From an uncultured Salinimicrobium sp. (GTDB taxonomy: Bacteria > Bacteroidota > Bacteroidia > Flavobacteriales > Flavobacteriaceae), in the NCBI GenBank assembly GCA_946887075.1, contig CAMPKA010000007.1:1-64000 (forward strand): DNA of 64,000 bases, written 5' to 3'. The position numbers and the translations under genes are program-made. The notes under the pieces were generated by a model. That model searched no databases, was not told where the DNA came from, and was given only the letters and a program-made list of their open reading frames with translations. Shown in pieces: positions 53,294 through 61,378 of this stretch; position 1 is the stretch's first letter; each line of letters opens with the position of its first letter.

Positions 53294-53324
53294 CAAAGGT
53301 AGAAATTCGCTTTATTAACTTCAA
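53294..53324 (-). promoter_or_regulatory. Consensus promoter of rpiB
   Basis: On the minus strand: TTG, 20 bases, TACCTTTG. Both boxes match the phylum consensus, and the -7 box is 23 bases before the ATG. Confidence 0.75.
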
Positions 53325-53913
53325 TTTATTGGATTGTTAATTAAATGTTACAGATACCTCATACTGAATACATTGAAAAAACCATTGGACTGTTTATAAA
53401 TGGAGACTAAAATCTGAAATTCTAATTTGGACTTCTGGTTCGGAATTCCCATAGGCACTAATTTCAGAGACAACCAAAAAATAACTCCACATTTTTCCCT
53501 CAATTTATCGAGTGCTATTTTCAGTTTCTGAACAGGGGGAAAAAGCATTTTGTTTTCTTTTTTACCTTCACAGGAAATTATGAACCATTGTTAAGAAATT
53601 GCTAAGAACCACTATGAATCAGTGGGCTATGAAAAGAATGATCTGTTTATAAGTTGTTCCTAAACCTATTTCTTAAAATTTTCCAAATTTTTTTCAGAAA
53701 ACTTATGCCAGATATCAACATTCCATATACCATATACAACTTTAATTTAATCAAAAAGAAAAATGATAATGATCATATAGGCTGTTCATAACTAATCGGA
53801 ACTCCTGAATGAGGAAAACGATTCAGGTTTCTGAAGGATAATCGACTTATATATCTTCAGTAGACATGATATTTCCCTGTAATACAGTAAGATATATACT
53901 AAAAGAGAGAATC
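53325..53913. other. AT-rich gap without a recognised gene
   Basis: About 590 bases between the rpiB promoter and a small membrane peptide gene. A 66-codon frame at 53348-53548 (minus) has no recognisable domain. The rest is AT-rich and shows no clear RNA, repeat or coding signal. Confidence 0.5.
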
Positions 53914-54060
53914 TCATTGATCCCTGGGGGATCGCAGTACCTCGTTGTTTGGGGAAGATGCCTGGTTGAGCGAATGATTGATAGAGGCTACGAATGCCAG
54001 AATTCCGACCACAAAAATGAGAACAAATAAAAGGATAATTCTTCGTGGTTTAGACTCCAT
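53914..54060 (-). CDS. Small single-pass membrane protein (48 residues)
   Basis: A short frame from the ATG at 54060 encodes MESKPRRIILLFVLIFVVG and onward. A positively charged start (KPRR) is followed by one hydrophobic helix (about residues 8-26) and a short polar tail ending RSPRDQ. The layout is that of an inner-membrane peptide with the N-terminus in the cytosol. Family unknown. It lies alone in an AT-rich gap, divergent from rnr. The base composition of the frame is higher in G+C than its surroundings, which supports coding. Confidence 0.5.
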   Translation of the reverse strand: MESKPRRIILLFVLIFVVGILAFVASINHSLNQASSPNNEVLRSPRDQ

Positions 54061-54180
54061 TTCCTTGGTCTTTATAAGAGTAGGTAAAATTATGAAAATT
54101 TTAAGAATTAAAAAGTTTTTATGTTAATATAAGGATAAGAAATGGGTACTAAATCGACCGCTTTCCGGAAAAGGGCTTCC

Positions 54181-54216
54181 CTTTTTGCTACATTCCACTA
54201 AATAGACCTAATTTTA
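54181..54216 (+). promoter_or_regulatory. Candidate promoter of rnr
   Basis: TTTTTG (54182-54187), 21 bases, then TAATTTTA (7 of 8 matches). The -7 box ends 17 bases before the rnr ATG. Confidence 0.5.
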
Positions 54217-54233
54217 CTGGCTCAATTAAGATA

Positions 54234-56435
54234 ATGAGTAAGAACAGGAACAAAAAGAACAAAGCAGCTATAAGTGAGAGTTTTACCCGGCAGATCCTAG
54301 GGATCATGAAATCCGGGGGGGAAAGGACTTTCAATTATAAAGAGTTGGCTGCAAAAATGGGAATCAGCGATACATCCGGTCGAAACAAGATCATCAGAAC
54401 CCTTTCCCAGTTGGCAGCAAAAAAGAAGATTATCGAAGAGGGCAAGGGGGCGTTTAAACTCGACCAGACCGTAGACCTTTATCAGGGATACCTGGATATG
54501 ACCACCCGTGGAAATGGCTATGTTGTAGTAGAAGGACAGGGAGAGGATATCTTTATTCCCTCTGATGGACTGTCCGGGGCCCTTAATGGGGATGAGGTGG
54601 AAGTTTATGTGTACGCCAGACGCAGGGGCCAGAAAAGCGAAGGAAAAATTACCCGAATTCTAAACCGGAAGCAAACCAAATTCGTCGGGGTATTACAGCT
54701 TCAGGATCGATATGGTTTTGTTGTGGTTCAGGATCCCAAGATGTATACAGACATTTTCGTTAGAAAGAACAATATCGGAGAGGCTAAGGATGGAGACAAG
54801 GTTCTCGTGGAAATCGTTGAATGGCCAGAGAAGGCAGATTCTCCAGTAGGAGCCGTTATCCAGGTTCTGGGTACTCCCGGGGAGCATCAGACTGAAATAC
54901 ATGCTATCTTGGCCCAGTACGGCCTGCCCCATGCGTTTTCAGAAGAAGTGGAGCATTTTGCAAATCAGATAGATACCGGCATCCAAGAAGAGGAGGTAAA
55001 GAAGAGACGGGATATGCGGAGGACGCTCACTTTTACCATAGATCCCAGGGATGCTAAGGACTTTGATGATGCCTTGAGCTTTAGGAAGCTCGAAAATGGG
55101 AATTACGAGGTGGGGGTGCATATTGCTGATGTTTCCCATTATGTGAAGCCCGGAACTATTCTGGATGAAGAAGCCTACAGCAGGGCTACTTCGGTATACT
55201 TAGTAGACAGGGTGGTCCCCATGTTACCAGAGGTATTGTCAAATGATGCTTGTTCCCTTCGTCCCGGGGAGGATAAATACACATTTTCTGCCGTTTTTGA
55301 GATCAATCCTAAGGCTGAAGTAGTGAAGGAGTGGTTTGGGAGGACTGTGATATTTTCCGATGCCAGGTTTGCCTATGAAGAAGCCCAGTATATCATTGAA
55401 ACTACTGCTGGTATTATCCCTTCGGAAATCTCTTTAACAGGATCCAGCTACAAGGTTCCAGATCCAATTGTCACGGCGGTTCTGGAGATGGATGAATTAG
55501 CCAAGATCATGCGTAAAAAGCGTATGAAGCACGGGGCGATTTCCTTCGACAAGGTAGAGGTAAAATTTGAGTTGGACGAGACCAATGAACCGGTAGGGGT
55601 ATTCTTCAAGAGTTCCAAGGAAGCTAATAAGCTGATAGAGGAGTTCATGCTTTTGGCTAACAAGAAAGTGGCGGAGTTTATCGGTAAACAAAAACCAAAA
55701 AAGACTTTCGTCTACCGCTGCCATGATGAACCGGATGAAGAAAAACTCGCCGCGCTGAAAGCCTTAGTCGGTAAATTCGGTCACAGCCTTAATCTGCGGG
55801 ATCACAAATCCATAAGTAAATCTCTGAATAAACTACTCGAGGATGTCCATGGGAGAAAAGAACAAAATCTGGTGGATACCCTGACGATCAGAACGATGAG
55901 CAAGGCTTATTACAGTACTGAAAATATTGGTCACTATGGCCTTTCTTTCCCATTCTATTCTCATTTTACCTCTCCTATTCGACGGTATCCGGATGTCATG
56001 GCGCATCGCTTACTCCAGTATTACCTCGACGGAAATAAAAGTGCTGAAGAGGAGGAGTATGAGGAAAAGTGTAAGCACAGCAGTAACATGGAATCTCTTG
56101 CCACAAATGCAGAACGGGATTCGATAAAATACATGCAGGTAAAATATATGCAGCACCACAATGATGAGGAATTCCTCGGCGTTATTTCAGGTGTTACGGA
56201 GTGGGGTATTTACGTGGAGATCATCTCCAATAAATGCGAAGGAATGGTTCGGCTCCGGGATATAGGAGAGGACCATTTTGATTTTGACCAGGAACAATAC
56301 GCCATTGTGGGGAGAAAATCCGGCAAGGTGTATCAACTTGGGGATGAGGTCTATATCACTGTAAAAAATGCAGATCTCCTAAAGCGACATTTGGATTTTA
56401 ACTTAATTGGTAGCAGAAATGAAGTGGAAAAATGA
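54234..56435 (+). CDS. rnr: Ribonuclease R
   Basis: A 733-residue 3'-5' exoribonuclease that degrades structured RNA. Order: N-terminal winged-helix RNB-associated domain (about 15-75), cold-shock domains (about 80-230), the RNB catalytic domain (about 255-590) with the metal-binding FTIDPRDAKDFDDALSF and HYGLSFPFYSHFTSPIRRYPD, and an S1 domain (about 640-725, EFLGVISGVTEWGIYVEI). The Lys/Asn-rich start (KNRNKKNKAA) is common. The stop overlaps the GIN-domain gene. Confidence 0.95.
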   Translation: MSKNRNKKNKAAISESFTRQILGIMKSGGERTFNYKELAAKMGISDTSGRNKIIRTLSQLAAKKKIIEEGKGAFKLDQTVDLYQGYLDMTTRGNGYVVVEGQGEDIFIPSDGLSGALNGDEVEVYVYARRRGQKSEGKITRILNRKQTKFVGVLQLQDRYGFVVVQDPKMYTDIFVRKNNIGEAKDGDKVLVEIVEWPEKADSPVGAVIQVLGTPGEHQTEIHAILAQYGLPHAFSEEVEHFANQIDTGIQEEEVKKRRDMRRTLTFTIDPRDAKDFDDALSFRKLENGNYEVGVHIADVSHYVKPGTILDEEAYSRATSVYLVDRVVPMLPEVLSNDACSLRPGEDKYTFSAVFEINPKAEVVKEWFGRTVIFSDARFAYEEAQYIIETTAGIIPSEISLTGSSYKVPDPIVTAVLEMDELAKIMRKKRMKHGAISFDKVEVKFELDETNEPVGVFFKSSKEANKLIEEFMLLANKKVAEFIGKQKPKKTFVYRCHDEPDEEKLAALKALVGKFGHSLNLRDHKSISKSLNKLLEDVHGRKEQNLVDTLTIRTMSKAYYSTENIGHYGLSFPFYSHFTSPIRRYPDVMAHRLLQYYLDGNKSAEEEEYEEKCKHSSNMESLATNAERDSIKYMQVKYMQHHNDEEFLGVISGVTEWGIYVEIISNKCEGMVRLRDIGEDHFDFDQEQYAIVGRKSGKVYQLGDEVYITVKNADLLKRHLDFNLIGSRNEVEK

Positions 56436-57105
56436 TTTTTTAAAACGTGTAGGCGCATGTTTGATTATGCTGAGTATCGGCATACCCGCAGTAGCTCAGG
56501 AGGTCTCGGAACCTCTGGCTGATTTCAGGGAACTCAAGACCTTTAGCGGGGTCAAAGTGATTCTGGTTCCCTCCCAGGAAAACAAAATCGAAATCACCGG
56601 TCACAGCAAGAATGAAGTGTCCTATGACATTACTGGAGGAAGACTGGAAATCCGGCTTCCAATCGATCACATTTGGTCAGAGGACAATACCCTGATACGG
56701 ATAATGGGAAACGGGGTTGAAATCATAGATGCTAATGAAGGGTCCATCATAGAAACCGAAGGTGTTGTTGAGGCTTCTGGACTTGTCATCAGAGCCCAGG
56801 AAGGAGCCACGGTCAAAGCTGATGTTAAGGCAGGAGATGTGAGCGGGAAGGCAGTAACAGGCGGTATCATTGAATTGAGCGGAAGCGCCAAAGAGCAGGA
56901 GGTCGAGGTCAATACAGGAGGGAAATATCTTGCCTCTGATCTTCTGACACAGCGCACAGAAATTGAAGTTGGTACAGCTGGTAGGGGTGAGGTTTATGTC
57001 ACTGATACCTGTAGAGCAACTGCTAAACTCGGTGGCGTGATTCAGGTACTTGGAAATCCTGAAGAACTCAATACCAAGACCAGCCTGGGAGGTAAGATTT
57101 TATAA
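56419..57105 (+). CDS. Secreted GIN-domain (DUF2807) beta-helix protein
   Basis: A 228-residue protein with a signal peptide (about 1-26, ending PAVAQE). The head (FSGVKVILVPSQENKIEITG) and the repeated short strands (EGSIIETEGVVEASGLVI, GATVKADVKAGDV, GKAVTGGIIELSGSAKEQEV) are typical of the DUF2807 domain, a right-handed beta-helix in putative adhesins of Bacteroidota. Function is unknown. The ATG at 56419 overlaps the end of rnr by 17 bases; an in-frame TTG lies at 56407. Confidence 0.85.
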   Translation: MKWKNDFLKRVGACLIMLSIGIPAVAQEVSEPLADFRELKTFSGVKVILVPSQENKIEITGHSKNEVSYDITGGRLEIRLPIDHIWSEDNTLIRIMGNGVEIIDANEGSIIETEGVVEASGLVIRAQEGATVKADVKAGDVSGKAVTGGIIELSGSAKEQEVEVNTGGKYLASDLLTQRTEIEVGTAGRGEVYVTDTCRATAKLGGVIQVLGNPEELNTKTSLGGKIL

Positions 57106-57119
57106 ACTCCTAAAAATAC

Positions 57120-57127
57120 TACCTTTG
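57120..57127 (+). promoter_or_regulatory. -7 element upstream of the LysE gene
   Basis: TACCTTTG, an exact match, 18 bases before the ATG. No clear -33 TTG. Confidence 0.45.
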
Positions 57128-57145
57128 TAGAAATCCAAACTCCTG

Positions 57146-57865
57146 ATGATCGAAGATGTCCTGGCGGCAGTTCCTCTCGGATTTTTCCTTGCGTTCCTTC
57201 TCGGGCCTGTTTTTTTCGTTCTGCTGGAAACCGCAGCAATTAAAGGTTTCCGTGCTGCTATCTCCTTTGATCTGGGCGTTATTTTCGCCGACGTTGTTTT
57301 TTTGCTGATTGCTTATCTGAGTACCACCAAGCTCCTGAACAGGATTAAAGACGACCCGGCGCTCTTTATCTTTGGGGGAGGCTTGCTGCTCACCTATGGA
57401 ATCATTCAATTCATCCAGACCAGGAAGGTACTTCAACACGAAGAAGTACCGGAGATACAAAGACTCAATAAAAGGGATTATTTCGGGCTGGCTGCCAAAG
57501 GTTTTCTACTCAACTTTATCAACATTGGGGTTCTGGGATTCTGGCTTGGTCTAATCATCGTATTTGGTCCGAAGATGGAAATGGACACCGATCGGCTTAG
57601 TATATTCTTCGGAATTGTACTGGGGACCTATCTTGTGGTTGATATATTCAAAATCCTGGCGGCAAAGAAACTCAACAGGAAACTGACCCCGGGCCGGATA
57701 TATTTAGTCAAAAAGGGCATCAGTATCCTTTTGATGGTTTTCGGGTTATTCCTGGTGGGGCAGGGGCTGATTCCCCAGGACATCACCGAGTTCCGGGATA
57801 AGATTGAAGATTTCCAAAAGGAGGACATGGGACCTGAGCCTATCTCTAATCACGCTTTCGGTTGA
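57146..57865 (+). CDS. LysE-family amino-acid exporter
   Basis: A 239-residue membrane protein with about six helices. The LysE pattern is clear: AAVPLGFFLAFLLGPVFFVLLETAAIKGFR and DLGVIFADVVFLLIAY in their conserved halves, then FLLNFINIGVLGFWLG. Members export lysine, arginine, homoserine or threonine. The substrate is not predictable here. A bidirectional terminator shared with tRNA-Cys follows. Confidence 0.87.
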   Translation: MIEDVLAAVPLGFFLAFLLGPVFFVLLETAAIKGFRAAISFDLGVIFADVVFLLIAYLSTTKLLNRIKDDPALFIFGGGLLLTYGIIQFIQTRKVLQHEEVPEIQRLNKRDYFGLAAKGFLLNFINIGVLGFWLGLIIVFGPKMEMDTDRLSIFFGIVLGTYLVVDIFKILAAKKLNRKLTPGRIYLVKKGISILLMVFGLFLVGQGLIPQDITEFRDKIEDFQKEDMGPEPISNHAFG

Positions 57866-57868
57866 AAC

Positions 57869-57899
57869 AAAAAAAGCTTTCCTGGAAGGGAAAGCTTTT
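57869..57899. terminator. Bidirectional terminator between LysE gene and tRNA-Cys
   Basis: AAAAAGCTTTCC / GGAAAGCTTTT-like arms form a long stem, with a T-run on the minus strand and a shorter one on the plus strand. It serves the convergent LysE gene and tRNA-Cys. Confidence 0.8.
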
Positions 57900-57900
57900 G

Positions 57901-57971
57901 AGGCATCGAGCGGATTCGAACCGCTGTACAAGCTTTTGCAGAGCTCTGCCTAGCCACTCGGCCACGATGCC
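57901..57971 (-). tRNA. tRNA-Cys (GCA)
   Basis: A 71-nt cloverleaf. The acceptor stem GGCATCG / CGATGCC carries the discriminator U73 expected for cysteine, the anticodon loop is CTGCAAA (GCA), and the T-loop is GGTTCGAATCC. CCA is not encoded. A TACATTTG -7 element is 17 bases upstream. Confidence 0.97.
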
Positions 57972-57988
57972 ATTTTGTGGACGGAAGG

Positions 57989-57996
57989 CAAATGTA
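57989..57996 (-). promoter_or_regulatory. -7 element of tRNA-Cys
   Basis: On the minus strand TACATTTG, an exact consensus match, 17 bases before the tRNA 5' end. Confidence 0.55.
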
Positions 57997-58062
57997 ACAA
58001 ATTTTATTTTTTTCAGTTCCTGTTTACCCTCGGGAAAAGTAATTAAAAATCTGCTATGGTAG

Positions 58063-58419
58063 TCAGCGTGACTTTTTCCTTTTTACGGAGACCATTTTCA
58101 CATTTCCACCGATAGGCGGATTGATTTTGGAGACTTCCACCCAAACCTTTTGCACAAGAAGCAGCTCCCTTAGTACCCGGTTTAGGATCCTTTCCGCTAC
58201 TGTTTCCAGGAGTTTGGACCTGATGGCCATTTCTTCCTTTACTATCCGGTTGAGATGAACATAATCTATAGTATCTGAAAGATTATCTGTTTTTGCCGAA
58301 TTGGCCAGGTCTCCCGAGACTTTCAGGTCGATCCGATAGTCACTGCCGATGCGGCCCTCCTCATCGAGGCAACCGTGATATGCGAAGATTCTTATGTTCT
58401 TCAGTTTGATGCTTCCCAT
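58063..58419 (-). CDS. folB: Dihydroneopterin aldolase
   Basis: A 118-residue enzyme of folate synthesis that splits 7,8-dihydroneopterin to 6-hydroxymethyl-dihydropterin and glycolaldehyde. Motifs: IKLKNIRIFAYHGCLDEEG (substrate loop), ending with the catalytic lysine region VWVEVSKINPPIGG. The ATG at 58419 gives the standard length; the longer frame adds 16 unrelated residues. Confidence 0.92.
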   Translation of the reverse strand: MGSIKLKNIRIFAYHGCLDEEGRIGSDYRIDLKVSGDLANSAKTDNLSDTIDYVHLNRIVKEEMAIRSKLLETVAERILNRVLRELLLVQKVWVEVSKINPPIGGNVKMVSVKRKKSR

Positions 58420-58503
58420 GGCTAAAATTTCGGACAAAGATAAAGCTTTCAAGAAGGACCGTTCCATGCTCGAGCTATCTTAGGCTTTAAAGCGTAAATT
58501 GTC

Positions 58504-58511
58504 TAATTTTG
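58504..58511 (+). promoter_or_regulatory. -7 element of glnS
   Basis: TAATTTTG, an exact match 21 bases before the glnS ATG at 58533. It overlaps an alternative in-frame TTG (58509), which argues against that codon as the start. Confidence 0.5.
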
Positions 58512-58532
58512 TCCACTTGTAAAAAAGAAAGT

Positions 58533-60224
58533 ATGGCAGAGGAAAAGCGCTCGTTGAATTTTATTGAGCAGATCATTGAAGAGGATTTAAGGCAGGACTA
58601 TAGTAAAGAGGATCTTCAGTTCCGGTTTCCTCCTGAACCCAACGGATATCTGCATATAGGGCATGCCTCGTCTATCTGCCTGAACTTCGGGCTTGGCGAG
58701 AAATATGGAGCCCCGGTCAATCTTCGCTTTGATGACACCAATCCGATCAAAGAAGAGCAGGAATATGTAGATGCGATCAAAAAGGACGTCGAATGGCTCG
58801 GATATTCATGGTCCAGGGAATGTTATGCCTCTGATTATTTTGCGCAGCTGTACCAATGGGCGGTAGAAATGATCCAGAGAGGGGAAGCCTATGTTGATAG
58901 CCAGAGCTCGGCAGATATCGCAGCTCAGAAAGGCACCCCTACCGAACCGGGACGGAACAGTCCTTTCCGGGACCGATCTGTAGCTGAGAACCTCGATCTG
59001 TTCGAGAAGATGAAAAACGGCGACACCAGGGAAGGAGAGCATGTATTGCGGGCAAAAATCGATATGGCCGCCAAAAACATGCTGATGCGGGATCCGGTGA
59101 TGTACCGGACCCTTCATAAAAAGCACCACAGGACCGGTGACCAATGGATGATATACCCGCTATATGACTGGGCCCATGGGCAGAGTGATTTTATAGAGAA
59201 AGTCTCACATTCTTTCTGTACCCTTGAATTCCTGCCGCATCGTGAACTCTATAACTGGTTTTTGGAAAGGGTTGGCTCCGCAGATGCGTTTAGACCCAAA
59301 CAGAGAGAATTCGCCCGCAGAAACCTTAGCCATACGATAGTAAGCAAGAGAAAGTTATTACAGCTGGTTGAAAAGGGAATTGTCAAGTCATGGGATGATC
59401 CCCGGATGCCGACCATTTCGGGGCTGCGTCGAAGAGGATATTCTCCTGCATCTATTCGCAAATTTGCCCAAACCATAGGCATTGCCAAAAGAGAGAATAT
59501 CATCGATGTGTCCCTCCTGGAATTCTGTATTCGGGAGGATTTGAATAAAACCGCTCCACGGGTGATGGCTGTACTCGATCCGGTAAAAGTGGTTATCACA
59601 AACTATCCAAAAGGAAAGGAGGAATGGCTGGAGGCTGAAAATAATCCGGAGGATGAAACTGCGGGCAGCAGATTGATCCCGTTTTCCGGGGAAATTTACA
59701 TCGAAAAGGATGATTTCAAGGAGTCAGCAAACAGGAAGTTCTTCCGCCTTTCGATAGGGAAGGAGGTCCGCCTGAAAAACGGCTATATCATCAAAGGGGA
59801 AAAGGTGGTAAAGAACAGCGAGGGAGAGATTATTGAAATACACTGCACCTATGATCCCGAAAGCAAAAGCGGCAGCGGAACCGAAGCATCAAAGAGAAAA
59901 GTCAAGGGCACCCTCCACTGGGTATCGATCCGGCACGCTTTCCAGGCCGAGGTTCGCCTTTATGATAGGCTCTTCACAGTAGAATCTCCCGATGGGGATA
60001 AGGAAAGGGATTTCCTGGAATTTCTAAATCCTGAGTCATTGAAGGTGGTAAAAGCCTTTCTGGAACCGGGATTAAAAGAGGCAAAAATTCTGGATCAATT
60101 CCAGTTTCAGCGGGTGGGATATTTTAACGTCGATCCGGACAGTAAAGGAGATCGTTTAATTTTCAACAGAACCGTCACCCTTAGGGATTCCTGGGGAAAT
60201 AAGGATACCCCTGGGATCTCTTAA
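58533..60224 (+). CDS. glnS: Glutaminyl-tRNA synthetase
   Basis: A 563-residue class I synthetase. HIGH motif in PNGYLHIGHASSICLNFG (about 35-50), the GlnRS-type NLRFDDTNP, and the KMSKS variant VSKRKL (about 270). Anticodon-binding beta-barrels fill about 335-555. GlnRS presence means Gln-tRNA is charged directly here. Start at 58533 gives MAEEKRSLNF; the earlier TTG is inside the promoter. Confidence 0.96.
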   Translation: MAEEKRSLNFIEQIIEEDLRQDYSKEDLQFRFPPEPNGYLHIGHASSICLNFGLGEKYGAPVNLRFDDTNPIKEEQEYVDAIKKDVEWLGYSWSRECYASDYFAQLYQWAVEMIQRGEAYVDSQSSADIAAQKGTPTEPGRNSPFRDRSVAENLDLFEKMKNGDTREGEHVLRAKIDMAAKNMLMRDPVMYRTLHKKHHRTGDQWMIYPLYDWAHGQSDFIEKVSHSFCTLEFLPHRELYNWFLERVGSADAFRPKQREFARRNLSHTIVSKRKLLQLVEKGIVKSWDDPRMPTISGLRRRGYSPASIRKFAQTIGIAKRENIIDVSLLEFCIREDLNKTAPRVMAVLDPVKVVITNYPKGKEEWLEAENNPEDETAGSRLIPFSGEIYIEKDDFKESANRKFFRLSIGKEVRLKNGYIIKGEKVVKNSEGEIIEIHCTYDPESKSGSGTEASKRKVKGTLHWVSIRHAFQAEVRLYDRLFTVESPDGDKERDFLEFLNPESLKVVKAFLEPGLKEAKILDQFQFQRVGYFNVDPDSKGDRLIFNRTVTLRDSWGNKDTPGIS

Positions 60225-60291
60225 GAATACTTTAGCATTGGAATTTTTGGATATTAACCGGTTGTTAACAAGAGACGAATTCGCATTATTC

Positions 60292-60299
60292 TATATTTG
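60292..60299 (+). promoter_or_regulatory. -7 element of the YtxH operon
   Basis: TATATTTG, an exact match 33 bases before the YtxH ATG. A TTG further upstream (60262) is too far for the usual spacing. Confidence 0.5.
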
Positions 60300-60332
60300 G
60301 TTTAACTATTAATCGTAAATAACCAGAAAATC

Positions 60333-60728
60333 ATGGCAAAATCAGGAAGTACATTTTTAGCATTATTGACCGGGGCAGCTATCGGTGCAGGTCTCGGGAT
60401 GTTATATGCACCTGACAGTGGAGAGGAAACCCGAAGGAAACTAGGAGAAAACGCGCGCAGAACTCAGGATGATCTCAACCGCAAGTACCGTGAAACCTCT
60501 TCAAATCTTAGCCAGAAAGCGAAAAAGGCCAAATTGGATTTCGAACAAAGGCTGGAAGAAACACTCTCAACAGCCAGCTATAAGGCCGACGAGATCCTGA
60601 ACAGCCTGGAGCACAAACTGGAAGAGTTGAGAAAGCAGAATGCCAAGTTTCAGAAAGACAACAAGAAGGGAGAAAACACCTCCAAGAATGCTTCAGGCAA
60701 GGCTTCTTCAGACAATGCAGTAGCATGA
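60333..60728 (+). CDS. YtxH-domain protein
   Basis: A 131-residue protein. The N-terminal hydrophobic Gly/Ala stretch (FLALLTGAAIGAGLGMLYAPDSG, conserved core residues 7-29) and the following charged helix with GEETRRKLGENA are typical of YtxH (PF12732). The rest is a long charged coiled coil and a Ser/Ala/Asn tail. Members are linked to general stress in Gram-positives; the role in Bacteroidota is unknown. First gene of a three-gene operon. Confidence 0.85.
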   Translation: MAKSGSTFLALLTGAAIGAGLGMLYAPDSGEETRRKLGENARRTQDDLNRKYRETSSNLSQKAKKAKLDFEQRLEETLSTASYKADEILNSLEHKLEELRKQNAKFQKDNKKGENTSKNASGKASSDNAVA

Positions 60729-60735
60729 TTACCCA

Positions 60736-61167
60736 ATGGCGTTTGATACAATATCGGAAAACTTACACAGATTAAACGAAAACCTGCGCTCATTCGCCCA
60801 GAGCAGCGCGGAGTACTATAAACTCGATCTTTTCTATAAATCAATGAAAGGGGCTACTGCGGCTGTTAAAGGGCTGATAGTAGCTTTTTTCATGATTTTT
60901 TCTTTGCTGTTTATCTCGATTGCCCTTTCTATCCTGATCAGTGACTGGATTGGAGCTCCGAGTAGTGGTTTCTTTGTCATCGGAGGGATTTACCTGTTGA
61001 TGGGAATGTTGACTCTGGTGTATGGTGGCAAAGTGATCAACAGGATGATGCTACAAAAGGCCTCCAGAAAAATCTTTAGTGCTCCCGAAGCAGAGGATTC
61101 AGCTGCAGCAGATCTCCATCCAGAACATGGAGAGGACGAAATTACCATTGAAAATGAGAGAATATAG
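60736..61167 (+). CDS. Holin-X-like small membrane protein (phage holin family in name only)
   Basis: A 143-residue protein. An N-terminal amphipathic helix is followed by two membrane helices (about 42-70 and 78-100) and a charged tail. The pattern resembles the Actinobacterial holin-X / DUF1469 (YqjE-like) families. It lies 7 bases after YtxH and overlaps DUF6327. The same trio occurs in many Flavobacteriia as a stress- or envelope-related unit, so a phage origin is unlikely. Confidence 0.75.
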   Translation: MAFDTISENLHRLNENLRSFAQSSAEYYKLDLFYKSMKGATAAVKGLIVAFFMIFSLLFISIALSILISDWIGAPSSGFFVIGGIYLLMGMLTLVYGGKVINRMMLQKASRKIFSAPEAEDSAAADLHPEHGEDEITIENERI

Positions 61168-61378
61168 AAACTTCCATGAAATCGAGCGTGATCTCAAGCT
61201 TCTAGAACTTCAAAAGGAAATTGACCGGGAGCGGATCCTCTTGAGCTATAATGTGACCAAAGAAAGTCTCTCTCCTAAGAGAATGTTGAAGAATGCCCTC
61301 GGAAGCGTATTCCGGAATCAAAAGATACTGGATGGAACTACTAAAGTCCTTGACTTCATCGGCAGAAAGCTAGCCTAA
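61154..61378 (+). CDS. DUF6327-like small cytosolic protein
   Basis: A 74-residue protein from the ATG at 61154 (MREYRNFHEIERDLKLLEL). It is charged and helical, with a hydrophobic tail (TKVLDFIGRKLA). It overlaps the holin-X gene by 14 bases, and its 3' end overlaps the SPFH gene by 4. It resembles the DUF6327/YqjK-type partner seen after holin-X-like genes; role unknown. Confidence 0.7.
   Translation: MREYRNFHEIERDLKLLELQKEIDRERILLSYNVTKESLSPKRMLKNALGSVFRNQKILDGTTKVLDFIGRKLA

Noticed and set aside
53348..53548. A 66-codon minus-strand frame in the AT-rich gap
   Set aside because: No recognisable domain or signal, and no promoter of its own was seen; kept only as part of the gap description.
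60736..61167. Holin-X-like gene as a prophage remnant
   Set aside because: Neighbours are YtxH and DUF6327-like genes and housekeeping genes; no capsid, tail, lysin or integrase.
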